Source of the DNA: Variovorax paradoxus
GTDB taxonomy: Bacteria; Pseudomonadota; Gammaproteobacteria; Burkholderiales; Burkholderiaceae_C
DNA length: 64,000 bases
Reading direction: 5' to 3'
NCBI RefSeq assembly: GCF_030815975.1
Contig: NZ_JAUSXL010000002.1
Coordinates: forward strand, 3,150,501-3,214,500
Made by a program: the position numbers and the translations under genes. Shown one piece after another: positions 1-8,163 of the stretch. The notes below the pieces were generated by a model. That model had not been told where the DNA came from, searched no databases, and worked only from the letters and a program-made list of their open reading frames with translations. Numbering within the stretch: position 1 is the first letter of the stretch; every line of letters begins with the position of its first letter.

Positions 1-742
1 GGAGGCGCCGCAGTACCTCGATGCGCTGAAGGAGCAGATGGCCGTCGCGCAGGCGCTGCTCGCGGGCCTGGGCTACACCGGCACGCATTTCCACCTGATC
101 GAGGCCGGCTCGCCGGCCGCGCTCGATGCGGCCCTGGCCGGCCTGCGCGCCACGCGCCAGCGCGTGCCCGCCACCGCGGCGCGCTTTGCCGTGGGCGCCG
201 AGAAGCGCGGCACGCTCGAGATGACGCTCGACCACCTGATGGCGCAGGCGCCCGCGCTTTCGGCGCCATCGAACGATGCTGTCCCACCCCTTGCAATTCC
301 ACTGCCCGCCGGTTCCCCCTTCGGCGCGGTCACGGTGAACAAAGACAGCTGCACGCTGTGCCTGGCCTGCGTCAGCGCCTGCCCCGCCAGCGCCTTGCAA
401 GACAACCAGAACGCGCCGCAGCTGCGCTTCATCGAGAAGAACTGCGTGCAGTGCGGGCTGTGCGAAACCACTTGCCCCGAGAACGCGATCGCGCTCGTGC
501 CGCGGCTCCTGGCCGCGCCCGAGCGCAAGCAGCCCGTGGTGCTCAACGAGGCCAAGCCCTGGGCCTGCATCCGCTGCAGCAAGCCCTTCGGAACGCAGAA
601 GGCCATCGAGGCGATGCTCGGCAAGCTCGCGGGCCACGCCATGTTCCAGGGAGAGGCGCTCGAGCGCCTGAAGATGTGCAGCGACTGCCGGGTGATCGAC
701 CTGTACAGCGCGCAGAACGAAATGAAGATCACGCAGCTATGA
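1..742 (+). CDS. 4Fe-4S dicluster ferredoxin-type protein (5' truncated by window)
   Basis: The reading frame is open to the window edge, so the start lies upstream and only about 246 C-terminal residues are seen. Two ferredoxin motifs occur in tandem (CTLCLACVSACP and CVQCGLCETTCP), each suited to one [4Fe-4S] cluster. Two further Cys pairs follow near the end (CIRC and CSDC) and could form a metal-binding ribbon. The stop overlaps the next start as ATGA, so it is coupled to the TorD chaperone and formate dehydrogenase genes. It probably serves in electron transfer or maturation for that enzyme. The exact role is inferred from context. Confidence 0.8.
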   Translation, partial: EAPQYLDALKEQMAVAQALLAGLGYTGTHFHLIEAGSPAALDAALAGLRATRQRVPATAARFAVGAEKRGTLEMTLDHLMAQAPALSAPSNDAVPPLAIPLPAGSPFGAVTVNKDSCTLCLACVSACPASALQDNQNAPQLRFIEKNCVQCGLCETTCPENAIALVPRLLAAPERKQPVVLNEAKPWACIRCSKPFGTQKAIEAMLGKLAGHAMFQGEALERLKMCSDCRVIDLYSAQNEMKITQL

Positions 743-1356
743 GCCAGTTTCCGGTGACGACCTCGGCCCTCGACGAGGAAATTGCGCGCGCCGAGGTCTA
801 CGGCCTGCTCGCGCGCCTCTGGTACGCGGCGCCCGATGCCGACCTGCTCGGTGCCTTCAGCGTGGCGCCGACCGAGGCGCCCGCGGCCGGTGCGTTCCTC
901 GAGGAGCCCTGGCGGCAGCTGGTTGGCGCGGCGCGCGGCACCGACGCGGCCGCCGTGCATGCCGAGTACGACGCGCTCTTCGGCGGCATGGGCAAGCCCG
1001 AGATCTACCTGTTCGGCTCGCACTACCTGAGCGGCTTCCTCAACGACAAGCCGCTCGCGCAGTTGCGCACCGACCTGGCGCGGCTGGGGCTCGCGCGCGG
1101 CGAGGCCGTGTCCGAGAGCGAAGACCATGTCGCCTGCCTGTTCGAGGTCATGCGCTACCTTATTGCCGGCGACGACGCGGCCGTGGCCAACCTCGCGCAG
1201 CAGCAGGCTTTTTTCGCCACCCACCTGCAGCCGTGGCTGCCGGCGCTCTGCAATGCGGTGGCGCAGCACCCGAAGGCGCATTTCTATGCGTCGCTGGCCG
1301 GTTTTACTTGCGCTTTCGCCGAAATCGAGGTCCAAGGCTTCGACATGCTCGGCTGA
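739..1356 (+). CDS. TorD/DmsD-family molybdoenzyme chaperone
   Basis: 205 residues, mostly helical, starting MSQFPVTTSALDEEIARAEV. The segment YGLLARLWYAAPDADLL and the later EDHVACLFEVMRYL match the TorD/DmsD family, cytoplasmic chaperones that bind the Tat leader of a molybdopterin oxidoreductase until its cofactor is in place. The start ATG overlaps the upstream stop as ATGA, which fixes the start. Two Tat-leader proteins follow directly downstream, so the client is most likely the formate dehydrogenase alpha subunit. The family is clear; client specificity is inferred. Confidence 0.85.
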   Translation: MSQFPVTTSALDEEIARAEVYGLLARLWYAAPDADLLGAFSVAPTEAPAAGAFLEEPWRQLVGAARGTDAAAVHAEYDALFGGMGKPEIYLFGSHYLSGFLNDKPLAQLRTDLARLGLARGEAVSESEDHVACLFEVMRYLIAGDDAAVANLAQQQAFFATHLQPWLPALCNAVAQHPKAHFYASLAGFTCAFAEIEVQGFDMLG

Positions 1357-1382
1357 TTGACCTTTTCACAGGGAAAGCTCGA

Positions 1383-1411
1383 TTGTCGGAACCAAGGGTC
1401 TAGACTAGTAT
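1383..1411 (+). promoter_or_regulatory. Candidate sigma70 promoter for the formate dehydrogenase operon
   Basis: TTGTCG at 1383-1388 and TAGTAT at 1406-1411 are separated by 17 nt and lie 59 nt before the next start. This is the only gap (113 nt) in the cluster large enough for an internal promoter. Assigned by motif only. Confidence 0.35.
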
Positions 1412-1469
1412 CCAGATGTACGAAGATCAGCTCACATCTGATTTGCCCCCAGCCACTCCTGGAGATCAC

Positions 1470-1700
1470 ATGCAGGACAGCCAAGCGGCCGGCACCAAGC
1501 CGGCCTCGCGTCGAGGTTTCTTTCTAGGTGCCGCCAGCGCCGGTGCAGCGGTTGCCGCGGTTTCGGTGCTTCCCAAGGTCGCCCCGGCCCCAGCGGCCGT
1601 CGAGGCCGTTGCGCCCGCGGCGAAGCCCGCGCCTGAAAAAGGCGGCGGCTACTCGCTGAGCGAACACGTCAAGCGCTATTACAAGACCGCTTCGGCCTGA
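1470..1700 (+). CDS. Small Tat-signal protein of formate dehydrogenase operon (FdhX-like)
   Basis: 76 residues. The N-terminus has a twin-arginine signal (SRRGFFLGAASAGAAVAA) followed by a short Ala/Pro linker and a C-terminal patch SLSEHVKRYYKTA. Start 1470 is preferred over an in-frame ATG at 1416 because GGAG lies 5 nt upstream and the Tat motif then sits near the N-terminus. Small Tat proteins of this kind are regularly encoded just before the catalytic subunit of FDH3-type enzymes. It could be a small subunit or help export the alpha subunit. Its biochemical role is not known to me. Confidence 0.75.
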   Translation: MQDSQAAGTKPASRRGFFLGAASAGAAVAAVSVLPKVAPAPAAVEAVAPAAKPAPEKGGGYSLSEHVKRYYKTASA

Positions 1701-1715
1701 AGCGGAAGGTCCAAG

Positions 1716-4706
1716 ATGTTGCTGACCAAGAAAACAGCCCCCGCGAACCATGTCTCGCGGCCAGGGGAGCGCGAGTCGTCCTCCCCCTTCATTCACAGCC
1801 TGCGGCGCGGCCTTTCGGGCGCGCTGCCCACCATGGACCGGCGCGCCTTCCTGCGGCGCTCCGGGCTCGGCGTGGGCGTGGGCCTGGCCGCGGGCCAGCT
1901 CACGCTGATGCGCAAGGCCGAGGCGGCCGGCGACGCACGGCCCGCCGCGGTGGGCGCCGGCAAGGTCGAGATCAAGCGCACTGTGTGCTCCCACTGCTCG
2001 GTCGGCTGCGCCTCCGATGCGGTCGTCGAAAACGGCGTCTGGGTGCGCCAGGAGCCGGTGTTCGATTCGCCGATCAACCTGGGCGCGCATTGCGCCAAGG
2101 GCGCCGCGCTGCGCGAGCACGGCCATGGCGAATACCGGCTGCGCTATCCGATGAAGCTGGTCAACGGCAAATACGAGCGCATCAGCTGGGACACCGCGCT
2201 CAACGAGATCACCGCCAAGCTCAAGGAACTGCGCCAGGCCAGCGGACCCGATTCGGTCTACTGGATCGGCTCGTCCAAGCACAGCAACGAGCAGTCCTAC
2301 CTGCTGCGCAAGTTCGTGAGCTTCTGGGGCAGCAACAACTGCGACCACCAGGCGCGCATCTGCCACTCGACCACGGTCGCGGGCGTGGCGAACACATGGG
2401 GCTACGGCGCCATGACCAATTCGTACAACGACATGCGCGGCGCCAAGGTGGCGATGTACATCGGCTCCAACGCCGCGGAGGCCCATCCGGTCAGCATGCT
2501 GCACATGCTCCACGCCAAGGAGCATGGCTGCAAGATGATCGTAGTCGATCCGCGCTTCACGCGCACCGCGGCCAAGGCCGACGAATACGTGCGCATCCGC
2601 TCGGGCTCCGACATCGCCTTTCTCTTCGGCATCCTGCACCACATCTTCAAGAACGGCTGGGAAGACAAGCAGTACATCAACGATCGCGTCTTCGGCATGG
2701 ACAAGGTGCGCGAAGAAGTGCTGGCCAAGTGGACGCCCGACAAGGTCGAGGAGGCCTGCGGCGTGAAAGAGGCGCAGGTGCTCAAGGTGGCGACCTGGCT
2801 CAACGAGAACCGCCCCGGCACCGTCGTGTGGTGCATGGGCCAGACGCAGCACACCATCGGCAACGCGATCGTGCGGGCCTCGTGCATCCTGCAGCTCGCG
2901 CTCGGCAACGTGGGCAAGTCGGGCGGCGGCACCAACATCTTCCGCGGCCATGACAACGTGCAGGGCGCCACCGACGTGGGCCCGAACCCCGATTCGCTGC
3001 CCGGCTACTACGGCCTGGTCGAAGGTTCCTGGAAGCACTTCGCCGCCACCTGGGGCGTCGACTTCGAGTGGATCAAGGGCCGCTTCGCGTCGCCCGCGAT
3101 GATGAGCAAGCCCGGCATCACCGTGTCGCGCTGGATCGACGGCGTGCTCGAGAAGAACGAGCTGATCGACCAGGACTCGAACCTGCGCGGCGTGTTCTAT
3201 TGGGGCCATGCGCCCAACTCGCAGACGCGCGGCCTCGAGATGAAGCGCGCCATGGACAAGCTCGACCTGCTCGTGGTGGTCGATCCCTATCCTTCGGCCA
3301 CCGCTGCCATGGCGGCCATGCCCGGCAACCCCGACGATCTCAACAAGAACCGCGCCGTCTACCTGCTGCCCGCGTGCACGCAGTTCGAGACCAGCGGCTC
3401 CGTCACGGCGTCGAACCGCTCGCTCCAATGGCGCGAGAAGGTGATCGATCCGCTGTGGGAGAGCCGCAGCGACCACATGATCATGCAGCAGTTCGCCGAC
3501 CGCCTGGGCTTCGGCAAGGAACTCAGCAAGAACTACAAGATGCAGAAGGTCAAGGGCATGGACGAGCCCCTGCCCGACGACATCCTGCGCGAGATCAACA
3601 AGACCTGCTGGGCCGTCGGCTACACCGGCCAGAGCCCCGAGCGGCTGCAGGCGCACATGCGCAACATGGACGCCTTCGACGTGCGCACGCTCAAGGCGAA
3701 GGCCGGCGTGAAGGACAAGGTCAACGGCTACGACATCACGGGCGACTACTTCGGCCTGCCGTGGCCCTGCTACGGCACGCCCGAGCTCAAGCACCCGGGC
3801 TCGCCCAACCTGTACGACACGTCCAAGCACGTGATGGAAGGCGGCGGCAATTTCCGCGCGAACTTCGGCGTGGAGCGCGACGGCAAGAACCTGCTGGCGG
3901 AAGACGGCTCGCATTCGCTCGGCGCCGACATCACTACCGGCTACCCCGAACTCGACCACGTGCTGCTCAAGAAGCTGGGCTGGTGGGACGAGCTCACCGA
4001 GGCCGAGAAGCCGAAGGCCGAGGGCAAGAACTGGAAGACCGACAGCTCGGGCGGCATGATCCGCGTGTTCATGAAGAACCACGGCTGCCACCCCTTCGGC
4101 AATGCCAAGGCGCGCGCGGTGGTCTGGAACTTCCCCGACGCGATCCCGCAGCACCGCGAGCCGCTCTACGGCAACCGGCCCGACCTGATGGCCAAGTACC
4201 CGACGCACGATGACAAGATGGCGTTCTGGCGCCTGCCCACGCTCTACAAGAGCGTGCAGCAGAAGAACATCGCCGACAAGGTGCACGAGAAATTCCCGTA
4301 CGTGATGACCTCGGGCCGGCTGGTCGAATACGAGGGCGGCGGCGAGGAAACCCGCTCGAACCCCTGGCTCGCCGAGCTGCAGCAGGAGATGTTCATCGAG
4401 ATCAACCCCAAGGTGGCGGCCGAGAAGGGCATTCGCAACGGCGAGCGCGCCTGGGTGCACACGCCCACCGGCGCCAAGCTCAACGTGCAGGCCCTGGTGA
4501 CCGAGCGCGTGGGGCCCGACACGGTGTTCATGCCGTTCCACTTCTCGGGCCATTGGCAGGGCGTCGACATGCTCGGCTACTACCCGGCAGGCGCGGCCCC
4601 CGTGGTGCGCGGCGAGGCCATCAACACCGGCACCACCTACGGTTACGACAGCGTGACCATGATGCAGGAAACCAAGACCACGGTCTGCAACGTGGAAAAG
4701 GCATAA
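1716..4706 (+). CDS. fdhA: Formate dehydrogenase alpha (catalytic) subunit, Tat-exported
   Basis: 996 residues. Oxidises formate to CO2 at a Mo or W bis-molybdopterin guanine dinucleotide centre in the periplasm. A Tat motif (MDRRAFLRRSGLG, around residues 40-52) sits behind an unusually long N-region. Cys91, Cys94, Cys98 and Cys126 should bind the proximal [4Fe-4S] cluster. The active-site segment QARICHSTTVAG places Cys216 where selenoprotein homologues have selenocysteine, so no UGA recoding is needed. The C-terminus carries the molydopterin dinucleotide-binding domain (around ETRSNPWLAEL). A GGAAGG ribosome site precedes the ATG. The beta subunit follows after 9 nt. Confidence 0.95.
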   Translation: MLLTKKTAPANHVSRPGERESSSPFIHSLRRGLSGALPTMDRRAFLRRSGLGVGVGLAAGQLTLMRKAEAAGDARPAAVGAGKVEIKRTVCSHCSVGCASDAVVENGVWVRQEPVFDSPINLGAHCAKGAALREHGHGEYRLRYPMKLVNGKYERISWDTALNEITAKLKELRQASGPDSVYWIGSSKHSNEQSYLLRKFVSFWGSNNCDHQARICHSTTVAGVANTWGYGAMTNSYNDMRGAKVAMYIGSNAAEAHPVSMLHMLHAKEHGCKMIVVDPRFTRTAAKADEYVRIRSGSDIAFLFGILHHIFKNGWEDKQYINDRVFGMDKVREEVLAKWTPDKVEEACGVKEAQVLKVATWLNENRPGTVVWCMGQTQHTIGNAIVRASCILQLALGNVGKSGGGTNIFRGHDNVQGATDVGPNPDSLPGYYGLVEGSWKHFAATWGVDFEWIKGRFASPAMMSKPGITVSRWIDGVLEKNELIDQDSNLRGVFYWGHAPNSQTRGLEMKRAMDKLDLLVVVDPYPSATAAMAAMPGNPDDLNKNRAVYLLPACTQFETSGSVTASNRSLQWREKVIDPLWESRSDHMIMQQFADRLGFGKELSKNYKMQKVKGMDEPLPDDILREINKTCWAVGYTGQSPERLQAHMRNMDAFDVRTLKAKAGVKDKVNGYDITGDYFGLPWPCYGTPELKHPGSPNLYDTSKHVMEGGGNFRANFGVERDGKNLLAEDGSHSLGADITTGYPELDHVLLKKLGWWDELTEAEKPKAEGKNWKTDSSGGMIRVFMKNHGCHPFGNAKARAVVWNFPDAIPQHREPLYGNRPDLMAKYPTHDDKMAFWRLPTLYKSVQQKNIADKVHEKFPYVMTSGRLVEYEGGGEETRSNPWLAELQQEMFIEINPKVAAEKGIRNGERAWVHTPTGAKLNVQALVTERVGPDTVFMPFHFSGHWQGVDMLGYYPAGAAPVVRGEAINTGTTYGYDSVTMMQETKTTVCNVEKA

Positions 4707-4715
4707 GGTAAAGCA

Positions 4716-5339
4716 ATGGCACGAATGAAATTTGTCTGTGACGCCGAGCGTTGCATCGAGTGCAACGGCTGCGTCACGGCCTGCAAGAACGAGAACGAAG
4801 TGCCCTGGGGCGTGAACCGCCGCCGCGTGGTCACGCTGAACGACGGGGTGCCGGGCGAGAAGTCGATCTCGGTGGCCTGCATGCACTGTTCCGACGCGCC
4901 CTGCATGGCCGTGTGCCCGGTGCAGTGCTTCTACCGCACCGAAGAAGGCGTGGTGCTGCACGACAAGGACGTGTGCATCGGCTGCGGCTACTGCTCGTAC
5001 GCCTGCCCCTTCGGCGCGCCGCAGTTTCCGTCGCAAGGCACCTTCGGCGTGCGCGGCAAGATGGACAAGTGCACTTTCTGCGCCGGCGGCCCCGAGGCCA
5101 ACGGCTCCGAAGCCGAGTTCGAGAAGTACGGCCGCAACCGGCTCGCCGAAGGCAAGCTTCCGGCCTGCGCCGAGATGTGCTCGACCAAGGCGCTCTTGGC
5201 CGGCGACGGCGACGTGGTGGCCGACATCTTCCGCACCCGCGTGGTCCAGCGCGGCAAGGGCGCCGAAGTCTGGGGCTGGGGCACCGCCTACGGCTCGCAG
5301 CAGGCGGGCACGCCGCCGGCCGGTGGAGTGCAGAAGTGA
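4716..5339 (+). CDS. fdh3B: Formate dehydrogenase (FDH3-type) beta subunit, Fe-S electron carrier
   Basis: 207 residues. Carries electrons from the alpha subunit to the membrane cytochrome. Ferredoxin-type motifs are visible in order: CIECNGCVTACKNEN near the N-terminus, CMHCSDAPCMAVCP, CIGCGYCSYACPFG, and a split Cys set CTFC followed by CAEMC, giving enough ligands for four [4Fe-4S] clusters. There is no signal peptide, consistent with hitch-hiking export with the Tat-borne alpha subunit. It lacks the C-terminal membrane anchor of E. coli FdnH. Its stop overlaps the next start as GTGA. Confidence 0.93.
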   Translation: MARMKFVCDAERCIECNGCVTACKNENEVPWGVNRRRVVTLNDGVPGEKSISVACMHCSDAPCMAVCPVQCFYRTEEGVVLHDKDVCIGCGYCSYACPFGAPQFPSQGTFGVRGKMDKCTFCAGGPEANGSEAEFEKYGRNRLAEGKLPACAEMCSTKALLAGDGDVVADIFRTRVVQRGKGAEVWGWGTAYGSQQAGTPPAGGVQK

Positions 5340-5593
5340 AGCGCCGCCAGGGCCTCGTCTTCGCGGGCGTTGCGCTGGTCGCAACGTGCCTCGCGGCCTG
5401 CGGCGAGAAGCCGCAGACCAATGCGCAGGGCGTCAAGCACGACGCCGTGCCCTGGAGCGGCACGGGCACGAAGGAGAACGCCGGCACGGTGTTCACCGCG
5501 CCCGGCTGGAAGGTCGGTGACAAGACCGCCTGGCAGCAGCAGCTCAAGACCCGCGCGCAGAACGGGCAGAACGAATACAACAAAGAGAACTGA
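5336..5593 (+). CDS. Small lipoprotein of formate dehydrogenase operon, function unknown
   Basis: 85 residues from a GTG start that overlaps the beta-subunit stop (GTGA). The N-terminus KRRQGLVFAGVALVATCLAAC is a lipoprotein signal, with LAAC as lipobox. The mature part is about 65 residues, hydrophilic and Trp-containing (DAVPWSGTGT, GWKVGDKTAW, QQQLKTRAQNGQNEY), with no cysteine beyond the lipid-bearing one. I recognise no domain. Its place between the beta and gamma genes suggests a periplasm-facing accessory or assembly factor of the complex. Confidence 0.72.
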   Translation: MKRRQGLVFAGVALVATCLAACGEKPQTNAQGVKHDAVPWSGTGTKENAGTVFTAPGWKVGDKTAWQQQLKTRAQNGQNEYNKEN

Positions 5594-5604
5594 ACGGAGC
5601 GCCC

Positions 5605-6819
5605 ATGAAGCAAGTGCTGACCGCTCTGGTTCTTTGTGCCGCGCTGGGCTCGGCCTTCGCGCAGGCGCAGCCGCCGGCCGCCCCTGGAACGACAGCTGCA
5701 CCTCCCGCAGCCACGGCCGCGCCGGAGCCCGCCGCGGGCGGCATCCGCGGCCAGAACATCTTCGAGGTCAAGCCCGAAGCCAGCGCCGACCCCAACTACG
5801 CGAACCAGACCAATGGCGAGCGCATGAAGGTGCAGCCCGGCAACAACGCGCCGATGTGGCGCCAGGTGGGGCAGGGCGTGACCGGCTACAGCAGCCTGCC
5901 GAAAAGCGAGGCGCCCGAGGCCGGCAACCTGATCCAGCCGTTCGTGCAGTACCCGGGATCGCGCTTCACCAATGCCGGCGAGGCCTGGCGCCAGGTGCGC
6001 AACGACTGGATCATTCCCTACGGCGCCGCGCTGCTGTTCGTCGTGCTGCTGGCACTGGCCATCTTCTATTTCACGCGCGGCCCCATTCGCCTGCATGGCC
6101 AGGAAACCGGCCGCAAGATCGAACGCTTCACGCCCTTCGAGCGGGCAACGCACTGGTCGAATGCCACCGCCTTCGTCACCCTTGCGCTCTCCGGCATCGT
6201 GATGGCTTTCGGCAAGTTCTTCCTGATGCCGTGGATGGGTGCTGCGCTCTTCGGCTGGATTGCCTACGCGCTCAAGAACGTCCACAACTTTGTCGGGCCG
6301 CTGTTCGTGGTGACGACGGTGTTCATGGTCTTCACCTTCATCCGCGACAACCTTCCGCGTGCCAGCGACCTCCAATGGCTCGCGCGCTTCGGCGGCCTCT
6401 TCGGCGGCAAGGAAGTGCCGTCGCACCGCTTCAATGCGGGCGAGAAGCTGGTCTTCTGGGGCGGCGTGCTGTTTCTCGGCCTGTTCGTCATCGGCTCGGG
6501 GCTCTTCCTGGACAAGCTGCTGCCGGGCTTCGTCTACACGCGCGGCGAGATGCAGGTGGCGCACATGGTCCACGGCATCGCAACCTTGCTGATGATGGCG
6601 ATGATCATGGGCCACATCTACATCGGCACGCTCGGCATGACGGGCGCCCTCAAGGCCATGCGCACCGGCTACGTCGACGAGACCTGGGCCAGGGAGCACC
6701 ACGAACTCTGGTACGACGACATCGCCGCGGGCAAGATCCCTGCGCAGCGCACGGTGCCCGCCGATTCGGCCGCACCCGCCGCGCGGCCCGTGAGACCCGC
6801 CGAAGGAACGCCCTCATGA
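5605..6819 (+). CDS. fdhC: Formate dehydrogenase gamma subunit, cytochrome b556
   Basis: 404 residues. Membrane diheme cytochrome b that passes electrons from the beta subunit to quinone. A cleavable signal peptide (MKQVLTALVLCAALGSAFAQ) and about 120 residues of periplasmic, Pro/Ala-rich extension precede four hydrophobic segments starting near residue 137 (GAALLFVVLLALAIFYF). His residues in ERATHWSNA, KNVHNFVGP, AHMVHG and MGHIYIG are candidate heme ligands. The N-terminal extension is longer than in E. coli FdnI (217 residues) and may contact the lipoprotein or Tat partner. The ATG of the next gene overlaps the stop. Confidence 0.92.
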   Translation: MKQVLTALVLCAALGSAFAQAQPPAAPGTTAAPPAATAAPEPAAGGIRGQNIFEVKPEASADPNYANQTNGERMKVQPGNNAPMWRQVGQGVTGYSSLPKSEAPEAGNLIQPFVQYPGSRFTNAGEAWRQVRNDWIIPYGAALLFVVLLALAIFYFTRGPIRLHGQETGRKIERFTPFERATHWSNATAFVTLALSGIVMAFGKFFLMPWMGAALFGWIAYALKNVHNFVGPLFVVTTVFMVFTFIRDNLPRASDLQWLARFGGLFGGKEVPSHRFNAGEKLVFWGGVLFLGLFVIGSGLFLDKLLPGFVYTRGEMQVAHMVHGIATLLMMAMIMGHIYIGTLGMTGALKAMRTGYVDETWAREHHELWYDDIAAGKIPAQRTVPADSAAPAARPVRPAEGTPS

Positions 6820-7229
6820 AGCTGCCGTTGAATCTCATTTCCGCATCGCTGCTGGTGCTCGCGCTGGCCGCGCCCGCGGCATGGGCCAAGCTGCCACCGC
6901 CGCCCGCCACCCCCGAGGCCAAGGCCAAGGCCGCCGAGACCGCTGCCAAGACCGCCTGGAGCGGCAAGGTCGATGCCTTCAAGCTGTGCCAGGCGCAGGA
7001 CCGCGTCGCGGCCAAGTACCGCGCGAGCGCCACGGCGGCCGGCAAGCCGGTGCCGGCCGCGCCCGCCACGCCGCCCTGCGCCGATCCCGGCCCCTTCGCT
7101 TTCACGCCGCCAGCGGAGGCCAAGCCGATCGAGGCTTCGGGTGCGCATTCGCCGGCCACCACGGCCGCATCGCCTCCGAGCACCACGCAGCCTGCCGCCA
7201 CCACCAATCCCACGCCGAAGGCGCAGTGA
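6816..7229 (+). CDS. Secreted small protein of formate dehydrogenase operon, unknown function
   Basis: 137 residues starting at the ATGA overlap with the gamma subunit. It has a signal peptide (MKLPLNLISASLLVLALAAP, cleavage near AWAK). The mature protein is Ala/Pro/Thr-rich, with an Ala/Lys helix (EAKAKAAETAAKTAW) and two cysteines (KLCQAQ and PPCADP) that could form a disulfide. The C-terminal third is low-complexity Thr/Ser/Pro/Ala. No domain is recognised. It sits between gamma and fdhD with overlaps on both sides, so it is translated as part of the operon. Confidence 0.7.
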   Translation: MKLPLNLISASLLVLALAAPAAWAKLPPPPATPEAKAKAAETAAKTAWSGKVDAFKLCQAQDRVAAKYRASATAAGKPVPAAPATPPCADPGPFAFTPPAEAKPIEASGAHSPATTAASPPSTTQPAATTNPTPKAQ

Positions 7230-8098
7230 CGACGCCGCTGTCGTTGCCGCTCCCACGTCTCACCCAGGCCCGCGCCGCGCTGACGCGCGAGGTCGAGGTG
7301 GTCGATGAGCATGGCGCGCGCGGGACCGTTTCCATTCCCGCCGAGCGCGATCTCACGGTGTATGTGGACCGGCGCGAACTCGTCACGCTGATGACGCTCG
7401 GCGCCCAGCCGGAGCTGCTGGTGCTGGGCTACCTGCTGAACCAGCGCCTGATCGAAGCGGCCAGCGACGTCGAATCGGTCACGGTCGATTGGGAGGTCGG
7501 TGCCGCCGCGGTCAAGACGCACGCGGGCATCGACCGCATCGAGGAGCGCACCGCAAAAAAAGTGGTGACCACCGGCTGCGGCCAGGGCAGCGTGTTCGGC
7601 GACCTGATGGCCGACATCGACAGCCTCGAGCTGCCGCCCACGCGCATGACGCAGGCGCAGCTCTATGCGCTGGTCAACGCGATCCGGCTCCAGGAGAGCA
7701 CCTACAAGTCGGCCGGGTCGGTGCACGGCTGCGCGCTGTTCACGCTCGAGCCCGGCGGCACGGAGGTCACGATGCATTGCTTCGTGGAGGATGTGGGCCG
7801 CCACAACGCCATAGACACCATCGCGGGCTGGTGCGCCATGCAGCCGCCGGATGCGCTGGCAGGCGACCGCGTGTTCTACACCACCGGCCGGCTCACGAGC
7901 GAAATGGTGATCAAGTCGGCACAGATGGGCGTGCCCATCGTGGTCTCGCGCAGCGGCATCACGCAGATGGGCCACGAGGTGGCAACGCGCGTGGGCCTGT
8001 GCGCGATCGGCCGCGCGACCAACCGGCACTTCGTCTGCTACGCGGGCGTGGAGCGGCTGGTGCTGCAGCCGGAACTCGCGCGCCGCAGCCCGGCATAG
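7226..8098 (+). CDS. fdhD: Formate dehydrogenase accessory sulfurtransferase FdhD
   Basis: 290 residues from a GTG that overlaps the previous stop (GTGA). FdhD receives sulfur from a cysteine desulfurase and sulfurates the molybdenum cofactor of formate dehydrogenase. Recognisable segments are the ELVTLMTLGAQPELLVLGYL region, the Cys loop VTTGCGQGSVFG, SVHGCALF, EDVGRHNAIDTI and TTGRLTSEMVIKSAQMG. The loop reads C-G-Q-G where E. coli has C-x-x-C, so only the first cysteine is present. Last gene of the cluster. Confidence 0.93.
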   Translation: MTTPLSLPLPRLTQARAALTREVEVVDEHGARGTVSIPAERDLTVYVDRRELVTLMTLGAQPELLVLGYLLNQRLIEAASDVESVTVDWEVGAAAVKTHAGIDRIEERTAKKVVTTGCGQGSVFGDLMADIDSLELPPTRMTQAQLYALVNAIRLQESTYKSAGSVHGCALFTLEPGGTEVTMHCFVEDVGRHNAIDTIAGWCAMQPPDALAGDRVFYTTGRLTSEMVIKSAQMGVPIVVSRSGITQMGHEVATRVGLCAIGRATNRHFVCYAGVERLVLQPELARRSPA

Positions 8099-8163
8099 TC
8101 ACCCTGCCGGCGCTAAGCCCCTGAAAAGGCGCTGGCGCACCCGCGTCGGCTATCGTCTCGCCC

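Noticed and set aside
1716..4706. Possible selenocysteine formate dehydrogenase
   Set aside because: The codon at the active-site position (residue 216) is TGC, a cysteine, and the frame has no internal TGA.
1524..5384. A very long open frame on the minus strand (about 1286 codons) opposite the formate dehydrogenase genes
   Set aside because: It mirrors the codon structure of fdhA/fdhB in high-GC DNA, encodes a His/Val/Ala-rich sequence with no family features, and overlaps confidently assigned genes.
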